Made by a program: the position numbers and the translations under genes. DNA of 48,020 bases from an uncultured Candidatus Saccharibacteria bacterium. GTDB taxonomy: Bacteria; Patescibacteriota; Saccharimonadia; Saccharimonadales; Saccharimonadaceae. Positions 18,154 to 27,799 of this stretch are shown piece after piece (within the stretch, counting starts at the first letter, position 1; the number at the start of each line of letters is the position of its first letter). The notes under the pieces were generated by a model, which was not told where the DNA came from, ran no database searches, and saw only the letters and a list, made by a program, of their open reading frames with translations. Where the stretch lies: contig CAMJEK010000002.1 of NCBI GenBank assembly GCA_946404685.1, forward strand, positions 1 to 48,020, given 5' to 3'.

Positions 18154-19863
18154 ATGCCAAACGACAAAACTCAAAAACCTGAGGCGGCACCAGATCGACG
18201 AAATGGTGAGCTCGAACAGGTTATAAACAAACTTAATGAGTCAAAAAATGTACTTATTGCGCTGTCTTCGGATCCTTCCGTAGATGAGCTTTCTGCTGCG
18301 ATAGGTCTCTCTATCTATCTTGATAAGATGGGGAAGAGAGCTACAGCAATTTATTCTGGCGAGACGCCAAATGCGTTGGAATTTTTGAAACCTGATGATA
18401 AGTTTGTTGATTCTGCAGATGTTTTGCAGGATTTTGTCGTGGCAATTAACAAAGAAAAGGCTGACCATTTGAGATATAAACTCGATGGTGAGTATGTAAA
18501 AGTTTATATCACTCCATATGGACAGAAGATTACTGAGGGTGATTTGGACTTTTCGTATGGCGATTATAATGTTGACCTTGTGATTGCTCTTGATGTGGCA
18601 AATGGCATTGACCTTGATTCTGCATTGCGTGAACATGGCCGAATTATGCACGATGCGTCGATCGTGAACATTACGACTGGAAAACCAGGTAAGTTTGGCG
18701 AAATTGAATGGAGCGAGCCAGCTATGAGCTCTGTTTCTGAGATTTTGGCAAATCTTTGCTATGCATCCAGCGATGAAGTTCCACTAGGAAAGGATGAGGC
18801 AACAGCATTCCTTACGGGTATTGTTGCTGCAACGAATAGATTTTCGAATGCTAGGACGTCGTCTGCGACGATGTTGATGGCTTCAAAGTTGATGAAGTCT
18901 GGTGCAAATCAGCAACTCATCGCAAAGAATGTCACACCTGATGTTGATAACGAACTCTTCATGGAAAGCATGAGAAATGAAGCTATGCCGATTCCAGAAG
19001 ATAAGGAAGAGGCTCCGGAAGAAGTTGAAGCTCCGGCTGAAGTCGAAGCTCCGGAAGAAGAAATGCCTACCGATGCTCCAGCACCATTGCCTGAAGAAAT
19101 CGATGAGGATTTGAAAGCAGCAAAAGAATCACTCGCTGAGGTTGGCACGGAAGTCGCCAAGGCTGAAGCTAAGGCACCAATCGCAGTTAATAGCGGCGAG
19201 GCAGGGAATTTGGATGATGCTGCTGCAGCTATGATGAATGCGTCATTTGCTGATGCACCAGTTGAAGAAACTTTAGTTACGCCTCCGGACCTAGCGGCTA
19301 GTATTGCAGCACCTGAGGTCGCTCCAACTATTCAGCCACTGACTCAGCCTCAAGGATTTGATGTTAAGCCGGAAATGGTTGTCGAAACCCCAGCAGATTT
19401 AGCTAGCGGTATAGATACAGATAAATATAGTAATATGATTGCGGATGCTTTGGCAGATCAACAAAGCAATCCGGCTGTGGCGATGGCACCAGTTGTTTCT
19501 AACCAAATGGAAGCCCCAGCGCCAGAGATGGATTATAGTGCTATGACCGCTGATGCGATTGGTGCACCAGCTGTCCCAGTGATGCCTGAAGCTCCAGCAA
19601 TGCCTGAGATGCCAGTGATGCCGGTTGCTCCTGCTCCTGAAATTCCGGCTGTTCCTGCTATGGAAGTTCCTGCGGCCCCTGCTATGGAAGTTCCTGCCGC
19701 TCCTGCTATGGGAGTTCCGGCGGCTCCTGTGGAGGCAATTCAGCCAGCAGCGCCAGTTGTTGAGCCAACACCTGAACCGCTTGGTAAACAACCAGCGATG
19801 CAAGACCAGGTCTATAGCCCAGTCGCTAACGATCCTAGCGCCTTCCATATTCCTGGAATGTAA
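18154..19863 (+). CDS. Degenerate DHH-phosphoesterase-like protein with long Ala/Pro/Glu-rich C-terminal region
   Basis: NVLIALSSDPSVDELSAAIGLSIYLDKMGKRATAIYSG resembles the DHH N-terminal fold; C-terminal repeats AMEVPAAPAMEVPAAPAMGVPAAP. Confidence 0.6.
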   Translation: MPNDKTQKPEAAPDRRNGELEQVINKLNESKNVLIALSSDPSVDELSAAIGLSIYLDKMGKRATAIYSGETPNALEFLKPDDKFVDSADVLQDFVVAINKEKADHLRYKLDGEYVKVYITPYGQKITEGDLDFSYGDYNVDLVIALDVANGIDLDSALREHGRIMHDASIVNITTGKPGKFGEIEWSEPAMSSVSEILANLCYASSDEVPLGKDEATAFLTGIVAATNRFSNARTSSATMLMASKLMKSGANQQLIAKNVTPDVDNELFMESMRNEAMPIPEDKEEAPEEVEAPAEVEAPEEEMPTDAPAPLPEEIDEDLKAAKESLAEVGTEVAKAEAKAPIAVNSGEAGNLDDAAAAMMNASFADAPVEETLVTPPDLAASIAAPEVAPTIQPLTQPQGFDVKPEMVVETPADLASGIDTDKYSNMIADALADQQSNPAVAMAPVVSNQMEAPAPEMDYSAMTADAIGAPAVPVMPEAPAMPEMPVMPVAPAPEIPAVPAMEVPAAPAMEVPAAPAMGVPAAPVEAIQPAAPVVEPTPEPLGKQPAMQDQVYSPVANDPSAFHIPGM

Positions 19864-19909
19864 TTAGGGGTTGAAGTTTTTACTAAAACCTGTATAATAA
19901 AGAAATAGT

Positions 19910-19986
19910 GGACACGTAGCTCAGTTGGTTAGAGCGCCGCCCTGTCACGGCGGAGGTCGCGAGTTCGAGTCTCGTCGTGTCCGCCA
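19910..19986 (+). tRNA. tRNA-Asp(GTC), CCA encoded
   Basis: GGACACG...CTGTCAC anticodon loop...CGTGTCCGCCA. Confidence 0.94.
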
Positions 19987-20045
19987 TTTTTTGTGTGAAA
20001 AAAGTTATTGAATTTTATTTATAGAGGTGATATAATTCATCCAAT

Positions 20046-20264
20046 ATGTCAATCAAAGTTACTAGAAAAGACCAAGGCGAAGCAAACGAAAACATTATCC
20101 GTCGCTTCAATCGCAAAGTTCTTCAGAGCGGTATTATGCCACTTAAGAAAGAGCAAATGCGTTTTTCAAAGCCTCTTTCAAAGCGTGAACGCCGTCTAAA
20201 GGCAATCATCCGCGAACGCCGCAAAGCTGAAAAGACTGAAAAAATCAAATTAGGTCTTAAATAA
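20046..20264 (+). CDS. rpsU: 30S ribosomal protein S21
   Basis: ENIIRRFNRKVLQSGIMPLKKEQMRFSKPLSKRERRLKAIIRERRK. Confidence 0.82.
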   Translation: MSIKVTRKDQGEANENIIRRFNRKVLQSGIMPLKKEQMRFSKPLSKRERRLKAIIRERRKAEKTEKIKLGLK

Positions 20265-20265
20265 G

Positions 20266-20292
20266 AAAAGCGCCCCGAAAAGGGCGTTTTTT
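20266..20292 (+). terminator. Rho-independent terminator
   Basis: CGCCC-CGAAAA-GGGCGTTTTTT. Confidence 0.85.
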
Positions 20293-20324
20293 GAGGTATA
20301 ATTAAGAGTGAAAAGGAGAAATAA

Positions 20325-20915
20325 ATGATTATATTATTCGGTTTGGCCGGAACAGGGAAAGGAACGCAGGGCAAGGCTTTGTCTGAGATTTTTGGATGGC
20401 GCTGGTTGTCTGTGGGTCAGGTTATTAGGGATACTGGTCAATATGATGACGTTATTAATCGTGGGGAATTGATTGGTGATGACGATGTGATTCGATTAAT
20501 GAACGAGCGCATTGAGCGTGACGAAGCAGAAGGTTTTGATCTCATTTTGGATGGATATCCACGTGATGAATATCAGGCAAAATGGATGATGAAAAACATG
20601 GCAGAGAAGATTGACGGGGCAATTCTTTTGGAGGTGCCAAAAGAGGAGCTTTATGAACGTCTCGCTCTTAGGGGTCGTGAGGACGATAAGACTCGTGAGT
20701 CCATTGAACGCCGTTTCGAGATTTCTGAGAATAACTTTAAGGCTATTTTCCCATTACTTGAGGAGAATGGTATTGAAATTAAGCGTGTGAATGGCGTTGG
20801 AAGCGTGAAGGAAGTGACGAACCGCTTGGTTGAGGTTGTACAAAGAATAGTGCCTTCGGCTCGCGTGCAAGAGAAAGATGTTAACGGAGGCGATATTGAA
20901 CGCTATGGCGACTGA
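20325..20915 (+). CDS. adk: Adenylate kinase
   Basis: IILFGLAGTGKGTQGKALSEIFGWRWLSVGQVIR, LILDGYPRDEYQA; SD AAAGGAG. Confidence 0.87.
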   Translation: MIILFGLAGTGKGTQGKALSEIFGWRWLSVGQVIRDTGQYDDVINRGELIGDDDVIRLMNERIERDEAEGFDLILDGYPRDEYQAKWMMKNMAEKIDGAILLEVPKEELYERLALRGREDDKTRESIERRFEISENNFKAIFPLLEENGIEIKRVNGVGSVKEVTNRLVEVVQRIVPSARVQEKDVNGGDIERYGD

Positions 20916-21651
20916 TAAGATTACGGCAATGCGTGAAGGTGGGCAAATCATGGGCCATCTTTTGGCCGATCTTAAGGAGTACGTACAGCCAGGGATGACC
21001 GGGAAAGAGATTGATACGTGGGTCAGGAACGAAATCGTGAAGCGTGGGGCGATTGTGGCCTATGATCTTCTAGAAGAAAAGTTTCCGGGAGCGATCTGTA
21101 TTTCAATAAACGATCAATTGGTCCATGGAGCACCAAAAGACGAGCCGCTAGAAGAAGGGGATAAGGTTTCATTTGACCTTGTGATTTTGTACAAGGGTTA
21201 TTATACTGATTCAGCATTTACGATGATTGTGGGCAAGAAGGGTTCTCCTGCTGTCAAGAAAATGATTTCGGTGACTGAATCGGCTCTTTGGGAGGGGATT
21301 GAACAGGTTAGACCAGGCGCACATATTGGCGATATTGGTCATGCCGTTGAAAAGGTTCTTCGTGCTGGAAAGTTGGGTGTGATTGAAAACTATATTGGTC
21401 ATGGAATTGGCACAGAAATGCATATGGATCCAGAGGTGCCAAATTATGGGCGCAAGGGAACTGGGTACGTGCTGAAAGTTGGCGATACGATTTGTATTGA
21501 GCCGATGTCTTGTCTTGGAAAGCCATCAAATTATGTTGATGAGGATGATGGTTGGTCTGTGAAAATGAAGGATGGTTCGATTGGATGTCACTGTGAGCAT
21601 ACGATTCTGGTGACCGAAGATGGCTACGAAGTTTTGACTTTGCCAAAATAA
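20905..21651 (+). CDS. map: Methionine aminopeptidase type I
   Basis: LVHGAPKDEPLEEGDKVSFDLVILYKGYYTDSAFT, GHGIGTEMHMDPEVPN, CIEPM, HCEHTILVTEDG; start at 20905 or 20878. Confidence 0.93.
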   Translation: MATDKITAMREGGQIMGHLLADLKEYVQPGMTGKEIDTWVRNEIVKRGAIVAYDLLEEKFPGAICISINDQLVHGAPKDEPLEEGDKVSFDLVILYKGYYTDSAFTMIVGKKGSPAVKKMISVTESALWEGIEQVRPGAHIGDIGHAVEKVLRAGKLGVIENYIGHGIGTEMHMDPEVPNYGRKGTGYVLKVGDTICIEPMSCLGKPSNYVDEDDGWSVKMKDGSIGCHCEHTILVTEDGYEVLTLPK

Positions 21652-21675
21652 TTGACTACGTGTTATAATGTGCTT

Positions 21676-22914
21676 ATGGATGAAACTAGTCGATACGCAG
21701 TAGGACTAGATGTTGGGACAGAAAATGTCCGAGCTGTTGTTCTTTCTGTTCTTAAGAACGGCGAAATTGCCGTGGTTGGTTATAATGAAGGTAAATCTGC
21801 TGGTATGCGTAAAGGCATGGTGGCAAATCTTGCAGGCCCTGCTGGTGCAATCGACAAGATGCTCGGTGAAGTCGAGCACATGTGTGGACGCGATGTGAAT
21901 TCTGCGTATGCGACGATTAATGGTTCACAAATTTTGTCTACTAGAACTGAAGGTATGATTGCCGTAGGAACGGTTGATCACGAAATTGACGGAAATGATT
22001 TGGAACGCGTTGAGGATGTTGCGGTGATGGGTCGAATCCCGGCAAACCGTGAGGTGCTTGATGTAGTTCCGCTTGAATATGCGATTGATGGCCAAGGTGG
22101 AATCAAGGATCCAATTGGTATGTCTGGTACTCGTCTTGAGATGCGTGCGTGCGTAATTTCAGCACTTGCACCAAACGTTGAGAATTTGAAGAAAGCGGCA
22201 GAAACGGCCGATGTAGCTGTGCTTAAAGTCGTGCCAAGCGTGGTGGCGGCTGCAAGAGCTGTGCTTACGGAGAAGCAGAAAGAGAATGGCGTGGCCGTGA
22301 TCGATCTTGGTGGGGCAACGACATCAGTGGCTGTTTATGAAGAAGGTGATCTTCAATATGTTGGGGTGGTCCCGGCCGGCTCAAATAATATTACGAATGA
22401 TCTTGCGATTGTGCTCGCAATTGAGCCAGAGCTTGCTGAGGACATCAAAACTCGTTTTATTACTGGTAACTTTGATTCTGAAAAATCCAATGTGATTAAG
22501 ATCAATCATAACAAGATTGAGCGTGTGTTCGATAGAAGGGAAGTTGAAGAAGTTGCAAAGGCTCGCCTTGAAGAAATTTTCGGTGAGGTACGCAAGAAAC
22601 TCAAAGCCGCCAAATATGACCAAAGGTTGCCAGAGGGTGTGGTCTTGGTTGGTGGTGGCGCAAAAATGCGCGATATCGAGGTGTTTGCCAAGAACGTGCT
22701 CGAGGCTTCTGCTAAGGTTGGAGTTCCGAATGGACTTGGCGGTGTTTCCTCTGATATTGAAAAGCCAGAATATGCTGCTGCGGTTGGTCTTGCCTTGCTT
22801 GCTGCTGATGACGGTGATCAAATTAAGGACGTGAAGAAATCGCCAAAGAAGAAAGCTAAGAATAGTAGTGGCGGCGGCCTTTCGTTTATCAAGAAAATTT
22901 TCTCGAAGTTTTAA
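21676..22914 (+). CDS. ftsA: Cell division protein FtsA
   Basis: YAVGLDVGTENVRAVV, VIDLGGATTSVAVY, VVLVGGGAKM; C-terminal amphipathic LSFIKKIFSKF. Confidence 0.93.
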   Translation: MDETSRYAVGLDVGTENVRAVVLSVLKNGEIAVVGYNEGKSAGMRKGMVANLAGPAGAIDKMLGEVEHMCGRDVNSAYATINGSQILSTRTEGMIAVGTVDHEIDGNDLERVEDVAVMGRIPANREVLDVVPLEYAIDGQGGIKDPIGMSGTRLEMRACVISALAPNVENLKKAAETADVAVLKVVPSVVAAARAVLTEKQKENGVAVIDLGGATTSVAVYEEGDLQYVGVVPAGSNNITNDLAIVLAIEPELAEDIKTRFITGNFDSEKSNVIKINHNKIERVFDRREVEEVAKARLEEIFGEVRKKLKAAKYDQRLPEGVVLVGGGAKMRDIEVFAKNVLEASAKVGVPNGLGGVSSDIEKPEYAAAVGLALLAADDGDQIKDVKKSPKKKAKNSSGGGLSFIKKIFSKF

Positions 22915-22995
22915 TCTTATTATTAGGGGATTTTCAGGTATTTCTGGTTTTTTGTGGTATACTTATGAAAAGATATTCTAAAGCGAGGATTTATT

Positions 22996-24171
22996 ATGCC
23001 TGAAATTAAACCAACTGAGGTGGAGAGTACAGCAAGCATTAAAGTGGTCGGTGTTGGTGGCGCTGGTGGATCAGCGGTCGATCGCATGAAGGAAGTCGGC
23101 TTATCTGGTGTTGAATTTGTTGCAGTCAACACTGATGCTCAAGCTTTGCATCATTCTGCCGCCGATACAAAAGTTCATATTGGAAAAGGTCTTGGTGCTG
23201 GTGGTGATCCTGAAAAAGGTCGCGAAGCTGCCGATGAGAGCCGTGAAGAAATTGGTAAGGCTCTTGAAGGTGCCGATATGGTATTTATTACCCTTGGTGC
23301 TGGTGGTGGTACCGGTTCTGGTGCTGGTCCAATCGTAGCAGAAGAAGCACGTAAAAAAGATATCCTCACTGTTGGTGTGGCTACAAAACCATTCACCTTT
23401 GAAGGTGCTAAGCGCCGTGAAAACGCAGAACTCGCTATTGATAAACTTGCTCACCAAGTTGATGCTCTTATTACAATTCCTAACGATCGTCTTCTCCAGA
23501 CTATCGATCCTCGCACTCCACTTCTTGAAACCTTCAAGATTGCTGACGATGTGCTTCGCCAAGGTGTTCAGGGCATTTCTGAACTTATTACAGAACACTC
23601 ACTTATCAACCTCGACTTTGCCGATGTGAAGGCAATCATGAAGAACGCTGGTTCTGCTCTTATGGGTATTGGCCGCGCTTCTGGCGAGAATCGTGCTGTA
23701 CTTGCTGCCCAACAAGCTGTCGAATCTCCTCTTATTGAGGTCAGAATCGAAGGTGCTCGTGGCGTCCTCTTCTCAGTCGCTGGTGGTTATGATATGTCTA
23801 TGTCTGAAATCCAAGAAGCTGCTGAGGTTATTACTGGTTCAGTTTCTCCAGATGCAAATATTATCTTTGGTGCATCAATTCGCCCAGAACTTGGCGATGA
23901 AATCGTTGTTACGGTTGTTGCAACTGGATTTGATTCTGAATATCGCCAAGAGCCAGTTGCTCCAGCACAAAGCGAGGAAGAAAAGCCAGCTACTTCGATG
24001 GAAAATGAAAAACCAGAAGCTGAAGAAAAAGATTTTGCAATTGAGAATAAAAGCAACATGTGGGATTCTATCAAAAAGGATCCTGAACCGGAACCAGCAA
24101 CTGATGACGATGCCATGGATGTTCCACCTTCACTTCGTGAAAGATTCCTCGGAAAGAAAAAGAAAGACTAA
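22996..24171 (+). CDS. ftsZ: Cell division protein FtsZ
   Basis: [59 protein letters not shown]-terminal [15 protein letters not shown]. Confidence 0.97.
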   Translation: MPEIKPTEVESTASIKVVGVGGAGGSAVDRMKEVGLSGVEFVAVNTDAQALHHSAADTKVHIGKGLGAGGDPEKGREAADESREEIGKALEGADMVFITLGAGGGTGSGAGPIVAEEARKKDILTVGVATKPFTFEGAKRRENAELAIDKLAHQVDALITIPNDRLLQTIDPRTPLLETFKIADDVLRQGVQGISELITEHSLINLDFADVKAIMKNAGSALMGIGRASGENRAVLAAQQAVESPLIEVRIEGARGVLFSVAGGYDMSMSEIQEAAEVITGSVSPDANIIFGASIRPELGDEIVVTVVATGFDSEYRQEPVAPAQSEEEKPATSMENEKPEAEEKDFAIENKSNMWDSIKKDPEPEPATDDDAMDVPPSLRERFLGKKKKD

Positions 24172-24189
24172 TTTTAGGGAGGCTTGCGG

Positions 24190-24645
24190 ATGGAACAGAA
24201 GTTTCGAATCGGGGATAGCAAAGTTCTAGAAAGCCGCGAGACCGTCGACGGCAAGATGATTCGTAGGCGCCGTGAGTCGCCTGATGGCCATCGCTTTACG
24301 ACTTATGAGCGTATTGAAATGCCGCCACTAACTGTTCTAAAACGTAGTGGTAACAAAGAAATCTTTGACCGCGATAAGCTCCATATGGCAGTAAAACGTA
24401 GTGTCGGGAAGTTCTTTAATTCGGAAATTGAAATTGAGAACGTAATCAACAAGGTTGTTGATGCGCTGTATGGTCTTGGAAAAGACGAAGTATCCTCGAC
24501 TCAGATTGGGGAAGCAGTGCTTGACGTTCTTGCTGGCATTAATGAAGTTGCCTATGTGCGCTTTGCTAGTGTGTTCCAGGAATTTAAAACGCTTGATGAT
24601 TTTGAAGAGATTCTTCGTAAACAAAAGGAAAAGAGAGGAAAATAA
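24190..24645 (+). CDS. nrdR: NrdR-like ATP-cone regulator lacking zinc-ribbon cysteines
   Basis: DSKVLESRETVDGKMIRRRRESPDGHRFTTYERIE plus ATP-cone; GGGAGG SD 6 nt before ATG at 24190. Confidence 0.87.
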   Translation: MEQKFRIGDSKVLESRETVDGKMIRRRRESPDGHRFTTYERIEMPPLTVLKRSGNKEIFDRDKLHMAVKRSVGKFFNSEIEIENVINKVVDALYGLGKDEVSSTQIGEAVLDVLAGINEVAYVRFASVFQEFKTLDDFEEILRKQKEKRGK

Positions 24646-24647
24646 AA

Positions 24648-24905
24648 ATGGCCAGGGTGGTTTGTGTTTGTCGAGAGGGGATGGACTATTCACGTTCAAC
24701 ATTTGATTTTTTGGAGGATTTTTATCGCAAAACCGGAAAACAGATTGAGGTTTTGGATCCGGACCGAGAAGATGGGTTTTGCAGGGCGTATGATGTTGTA
24801 GAATATCCAACGATTTTGGCACTAGACAATAACGGCAAGGTGTTAGCGAGCTGGAGGGGGAAGGAAATGCCGTTAATTGATGAAGTAAACTATTATTTGA
24901 TTTAA
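24648..24905 (+). CDS. Thioredoxin/glutaredoxin-fold small protein without CxxC
   Basis: 85 aa; VVEYPTILALDNNGKVLASWRG (cis-Pro motif); active-site position reads DYSRS. Confidence 0.6.
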   Translation: MARVVCVCREGMDYSRSTFDFLEDFYRKTGKQIEVLDPDREDGFCRAYDVVEYPTILALDNNGKVLASWRGKEMPLIDEVNYYLI

Positions 24906-24933
24906 ATTTGTACTCAAGTAATAGCCTAAGCTC

Positions 24934-24962
24934 TTGATTCTCTATAGAGGTTATGCTATTAT
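24934..24962 (+). promoter_or_regulatory. Promoter of surface protein gene
   Basis: TTGATT-N17-TATTAT with extended -10 TATGC. Confidence 0.6.
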
Positions 24963-25002
24963 TTTTGTAGAGTGATGGAGCATAATTTTAAGAAGGGAAA
25001 TT

Positions 25003-27747
25003 ATGCTTACCAAAATAAAAAATAACAACAAAACCAGAATGATGGCCGCTGCGCTGGTCTTTTTGGTTTCAATTATTATTCCGAGCGCCGCTTTTGCGGA
25101 ACCAGGTGTATCAATTACGGATGCACAATGTACAAATACGTTTCAGGGTTCTGAACGTACAGACTTCAACATTACTGTTGATGGTCTTAACATTTTGACT
25201 GACGATGTTAAGTTTGAAGCTGTTGGCGATAAACTTGTTTGTTCTATTACTATTAACAACAATACGGACGACATTGTCGAGGTAAATTCGAATTCTGCTG
25301 CCTCTTTGTCGAATGACCACATTTCTCATAGCCTCACTTCGAGCACTGGGAATACGATTGATATAGATGCCTTTAAAACCTTCATCTATACAGTCCAATA
25401 CGTAGCTCCGTATACTGAGACTCAAACCTTCAATAATACTCTTGAAATTAAACTTACGGCTGATGATGTAGCAGTTCCAAATACTGGTACTATGACGACG
25501 CCAGAAACTGATGGAAAGGAAATCGTTAATATTGCCGAAACTGTTGCAATTGTCTTTGGTGTTGTAGCTTTGGTTGCACTCGTGATGAAGAAGTCTAGAA
25601 GACAAGTTGTTTCTTTTGCGGCTCTTTCAGTCCTGGCTTTGTCTGCCGCTAAGTTCTCAGCCAACGCCCTTCATGTTGCGACTGTGACGGTGAGTAATAA
25701 AATTATTGTCAGTATGGAGACCCTGGAGCCGTATACGGATGTTGATGTTTCTGAGCTATATACTCTTACATCGAACATACTGGATAATGGGTATGACAAT
25801 GAGAGATTCCCGTACAACGTGTATGCCGTGCCTTCTACATCGAATAATATTGATGTTTCTTCAGGCGACTTCGTAAGTAATGAGGTCACCTTCCTTATCG
25901 ATCATGTTAATGCTTATAACCAATATCTTATTGATCTAACGAATAATGGTAGTACGGATGCTATGTATGTGGGGGCCCCGGTCATTACAGGTCTTACGGA
26001 TGAGCAAAAAGAATTCATCCAGGTTGTTGCTACTTATGAATTTGGTACACCAATGCAGAGGGGCGATTTGATTCGTCCTGGCGAAATGAAACGGGTTCTT
26101 GTACGTGTCAAATATAAAGATGGTTACAGTGGGCCATTCCATACTGGCGAAGCGATTTCATTTAACCTTGAGTTCCCGTTCGTGAAGGCTAACTATTCTG
26201 CTAAGGAGGTGAATGATGGTGCAGGATGGTTAAACATGAGACTTAGTTCGGCGCCTATGGTTAGGACTCCAGACAATATTACCTATTATGATTCCAGAAG
26301 AGTTAAACGTATTGAAAGCTATAACCCGCAATTCTCGAATCCGAGGAGTGATGGCGTAATAGTATCGTTCCAGGCGGCGGATGAGCTAGATCTTAGTAAC
26401 GCCGTGGAAATGGATTCTGGCGAAAAGATTGAAGATTTGTCCATTATGCAGGACGGTTCTGTTGTTGCGTGGATTGAACTGAATGAAGATGGGGAAGATT
26501 ACGATGGCCCATATAGTGATAAAAAATTCTATGACTACTATGTCTATTCTAAAACTGGCTCTGTGGTTGTAGATAATTGTGACTATCTCTTTAGAGAAAC
26601 GTTTTCTTACGTCAATAAAATGGATTTGCATGGTTTTGATTTGAGTCGCTGTACGAGTGCGCATTTTATGCTTTCTGGTGTTGGTTATAGTGTTGATGGT
26701 TCAGTTCAGACTCCGTTCGTGATTGATATGGGTGACTGGACTGGCGAAAATCTGTATTATTCTGATGATTTGTTCCTCCGCGCAGGGAATGGTAACACAG
26801 TTAGTGCTGAGATCAGATTTTCAGAAAATTGGAACCCAATTAATTTGACCCATGCCTCGTATATGTTCCATGAATTTGGTAGCCATGCTGCGACCGTCAC
26901 GGTTAATACGGAGGGTTGGCGTCTCAGCAACCTTATCGATGCTAGCTTTATGTATGCGGATATTGGCGAATATAATCCAGATGGTACAGTTGTTGTCAAA
27001 GCTAAGAATATGTATATGCCAAGAGTTAAGAACTTGAGCAATGCATTCTATGACGTTGGTGGATATGCACATGCTAAGCATGTAAATATTGATGCGGCCG
27101 GCTGGGAGTATGGCAACGTTCAGTCGATGTATAAAATGTTTGCTAATACCTGTACCGGTTCTGGGCGCTACACGGATGCGACATGTGATGTAAAGTTTGA
27201 TCTTAAGACTCATGGCATTACTGATTTTTCCGATATGTTTAGCTGTACCGGTATGATGATTGGCGGGGAAGGGTTTAACTTTGACGAATTTGATACATCG
27301 GCCGCTACAAATATGGATAGGCTATTCTATCAAGTGGATGTTAAAGCGCTTGCTGACAGTGGTGCGCTTAGCAAGATCGACTCGACGAATGTTACCAGTA
27401 TGGACTCCATGTTCTATATCCTGTCTAATATTACTAATGCAGAGACGGTTACATTAGATATGTCATCATTTGACACTTCGGATGTAACGAAGATGGCATA
27501 CTTCCTTTCTGGAATCGGAGGCGTAAAGAATCTCATTATCGACATGTCGAGCTTTGACTTTGGTAGTGTCACTGATCTTCCGTCTGGCCCATACACTAAA
27601 TTGATCAAATTACCATCCGGAATAGATAGCATATTGATCTATGTGAAGGATCAGGCAGCAAAAGATTTCGTTATGGCCAATAGTGGAATTGAAGGCGACT
27701 ACGGCGGCTATACTAGCTTCACTGATGATCAGGTCGTAATCAAGTAG
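25003..27747 (+). CDS. Large surface protein: signal peptide, VPNTG plus TM, second signal-like helix, DUF285/BspA-like repeats
   Basis: 914 aa; repeats FDTSAATNMDRLFYQ, STNVTSMDSMFYI, FDTSDVTKMAYF typical of DUF285; central EIVNIAETVAIVFGVVALVALVMKKSRRQVVSFAALSVLALSAAKFSANA. Confidence 0.75.
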   Translation: MLTKIKNNNKTRMMAAALVFLVSIIIPSAAFAEPGVSITDAQCTNTFQGSERTDFNITVDGLNILTDDVKFEAVGDKLVCSITINNNTDDIVEVNSNSAASLSNDHISHSLTSSTGNTIDIDAFKTFIYTVQYVAPYTETQTFNNTLEIKLTADDVAVPNTGTMTTPETDGKEIVNIAETVAIVFGVVALVALVMKKSRRQVVSFAALSVLALSAAKFSANALHVATVTVSNKIIVSMETLEPYTDVDVSELYTLTSNILDNGYDNERFPYNVYAVPSTSNNIDVSSGDFVSNEVTFLIDHVNAYNQYLIDLTNNGSTDAMYVGAPVITGLTDEQKEFIQVVATYEFGTPMQRGDLIRPGEMKRVLVRVKYKDGYSGPFHTGEAISFNLEFPFVKANYSAKEVNDGAGWLNMRLSSAPMVRTPDNITYYDSRRVKRIESYNPQFSNPRSDGVIVSFQAADELDLSNAVEMDSGEKIEDLSIMQDGSVVAWIELNEDGEDYDGPYSDKKFYDYYVYSKTGSVVVDNCDYLFRETFSYVNKMDLHGFDLSRCTSAHFMLSGVGYSVDGSVQTPFVIDMGDWTGENLYYSDDLFLRAGNGNTVSAEIRFSENWNPINLTHASYMFHEFGSHAATVTVNTEGWRLSNLIDASFMYADIGEYNPDGTVVVKAKNMYMPRVKNLSNAFYDVGGYAHAKHVNIDAAGWEYGNVQSMYKMFANTCTGSGRYTDATCDVKFDLKTHGITDFSDMFSCTGMMIGGEGFNFDEFDTSAATNMDRLFYQVDVKALADSGALSKIDSTNVTSMDSMFYILSNITNAETVTLDMSSFDTSDVTKMAYFLSGIGGVKNLIIDMSSFDFGSVTDLPSGPYTKLIKLPSGIDSILIYVKDQAAKDFVMANSGIEGDYGGYTSFTDDQVVIK

Positions 27748-27759
27748 TTCCACTTGAAT

Positions 27760-27797
27760 AACTCGCTTATGCGCGGTAAAATTAGCATAAGCGAGTT
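27760..27797 (+). terminator. 13-bp perfect hairpin ending 2 nt before the next start codon
   Basis: AACTCGCTTATGC-GCGGTAAAATTA-GCATAAGCGAGTT then TTATG. Confidence 0.65.
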
Positions 27798-27799
27798 TT

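Noticed and set aside
21654-21659. TTGACT just upstream of ftsA as a -35 box
   Set aside because: Only 4 nt from the TATAAT; spacing incompatible with a sigma-70 promoter.
23669-24229. 186-aa + strand ORF inside ftsZ in another frame
   Set aside because: Leu/Ser/Lys-rich shadow ORF overlapping well-supported ftsZ.
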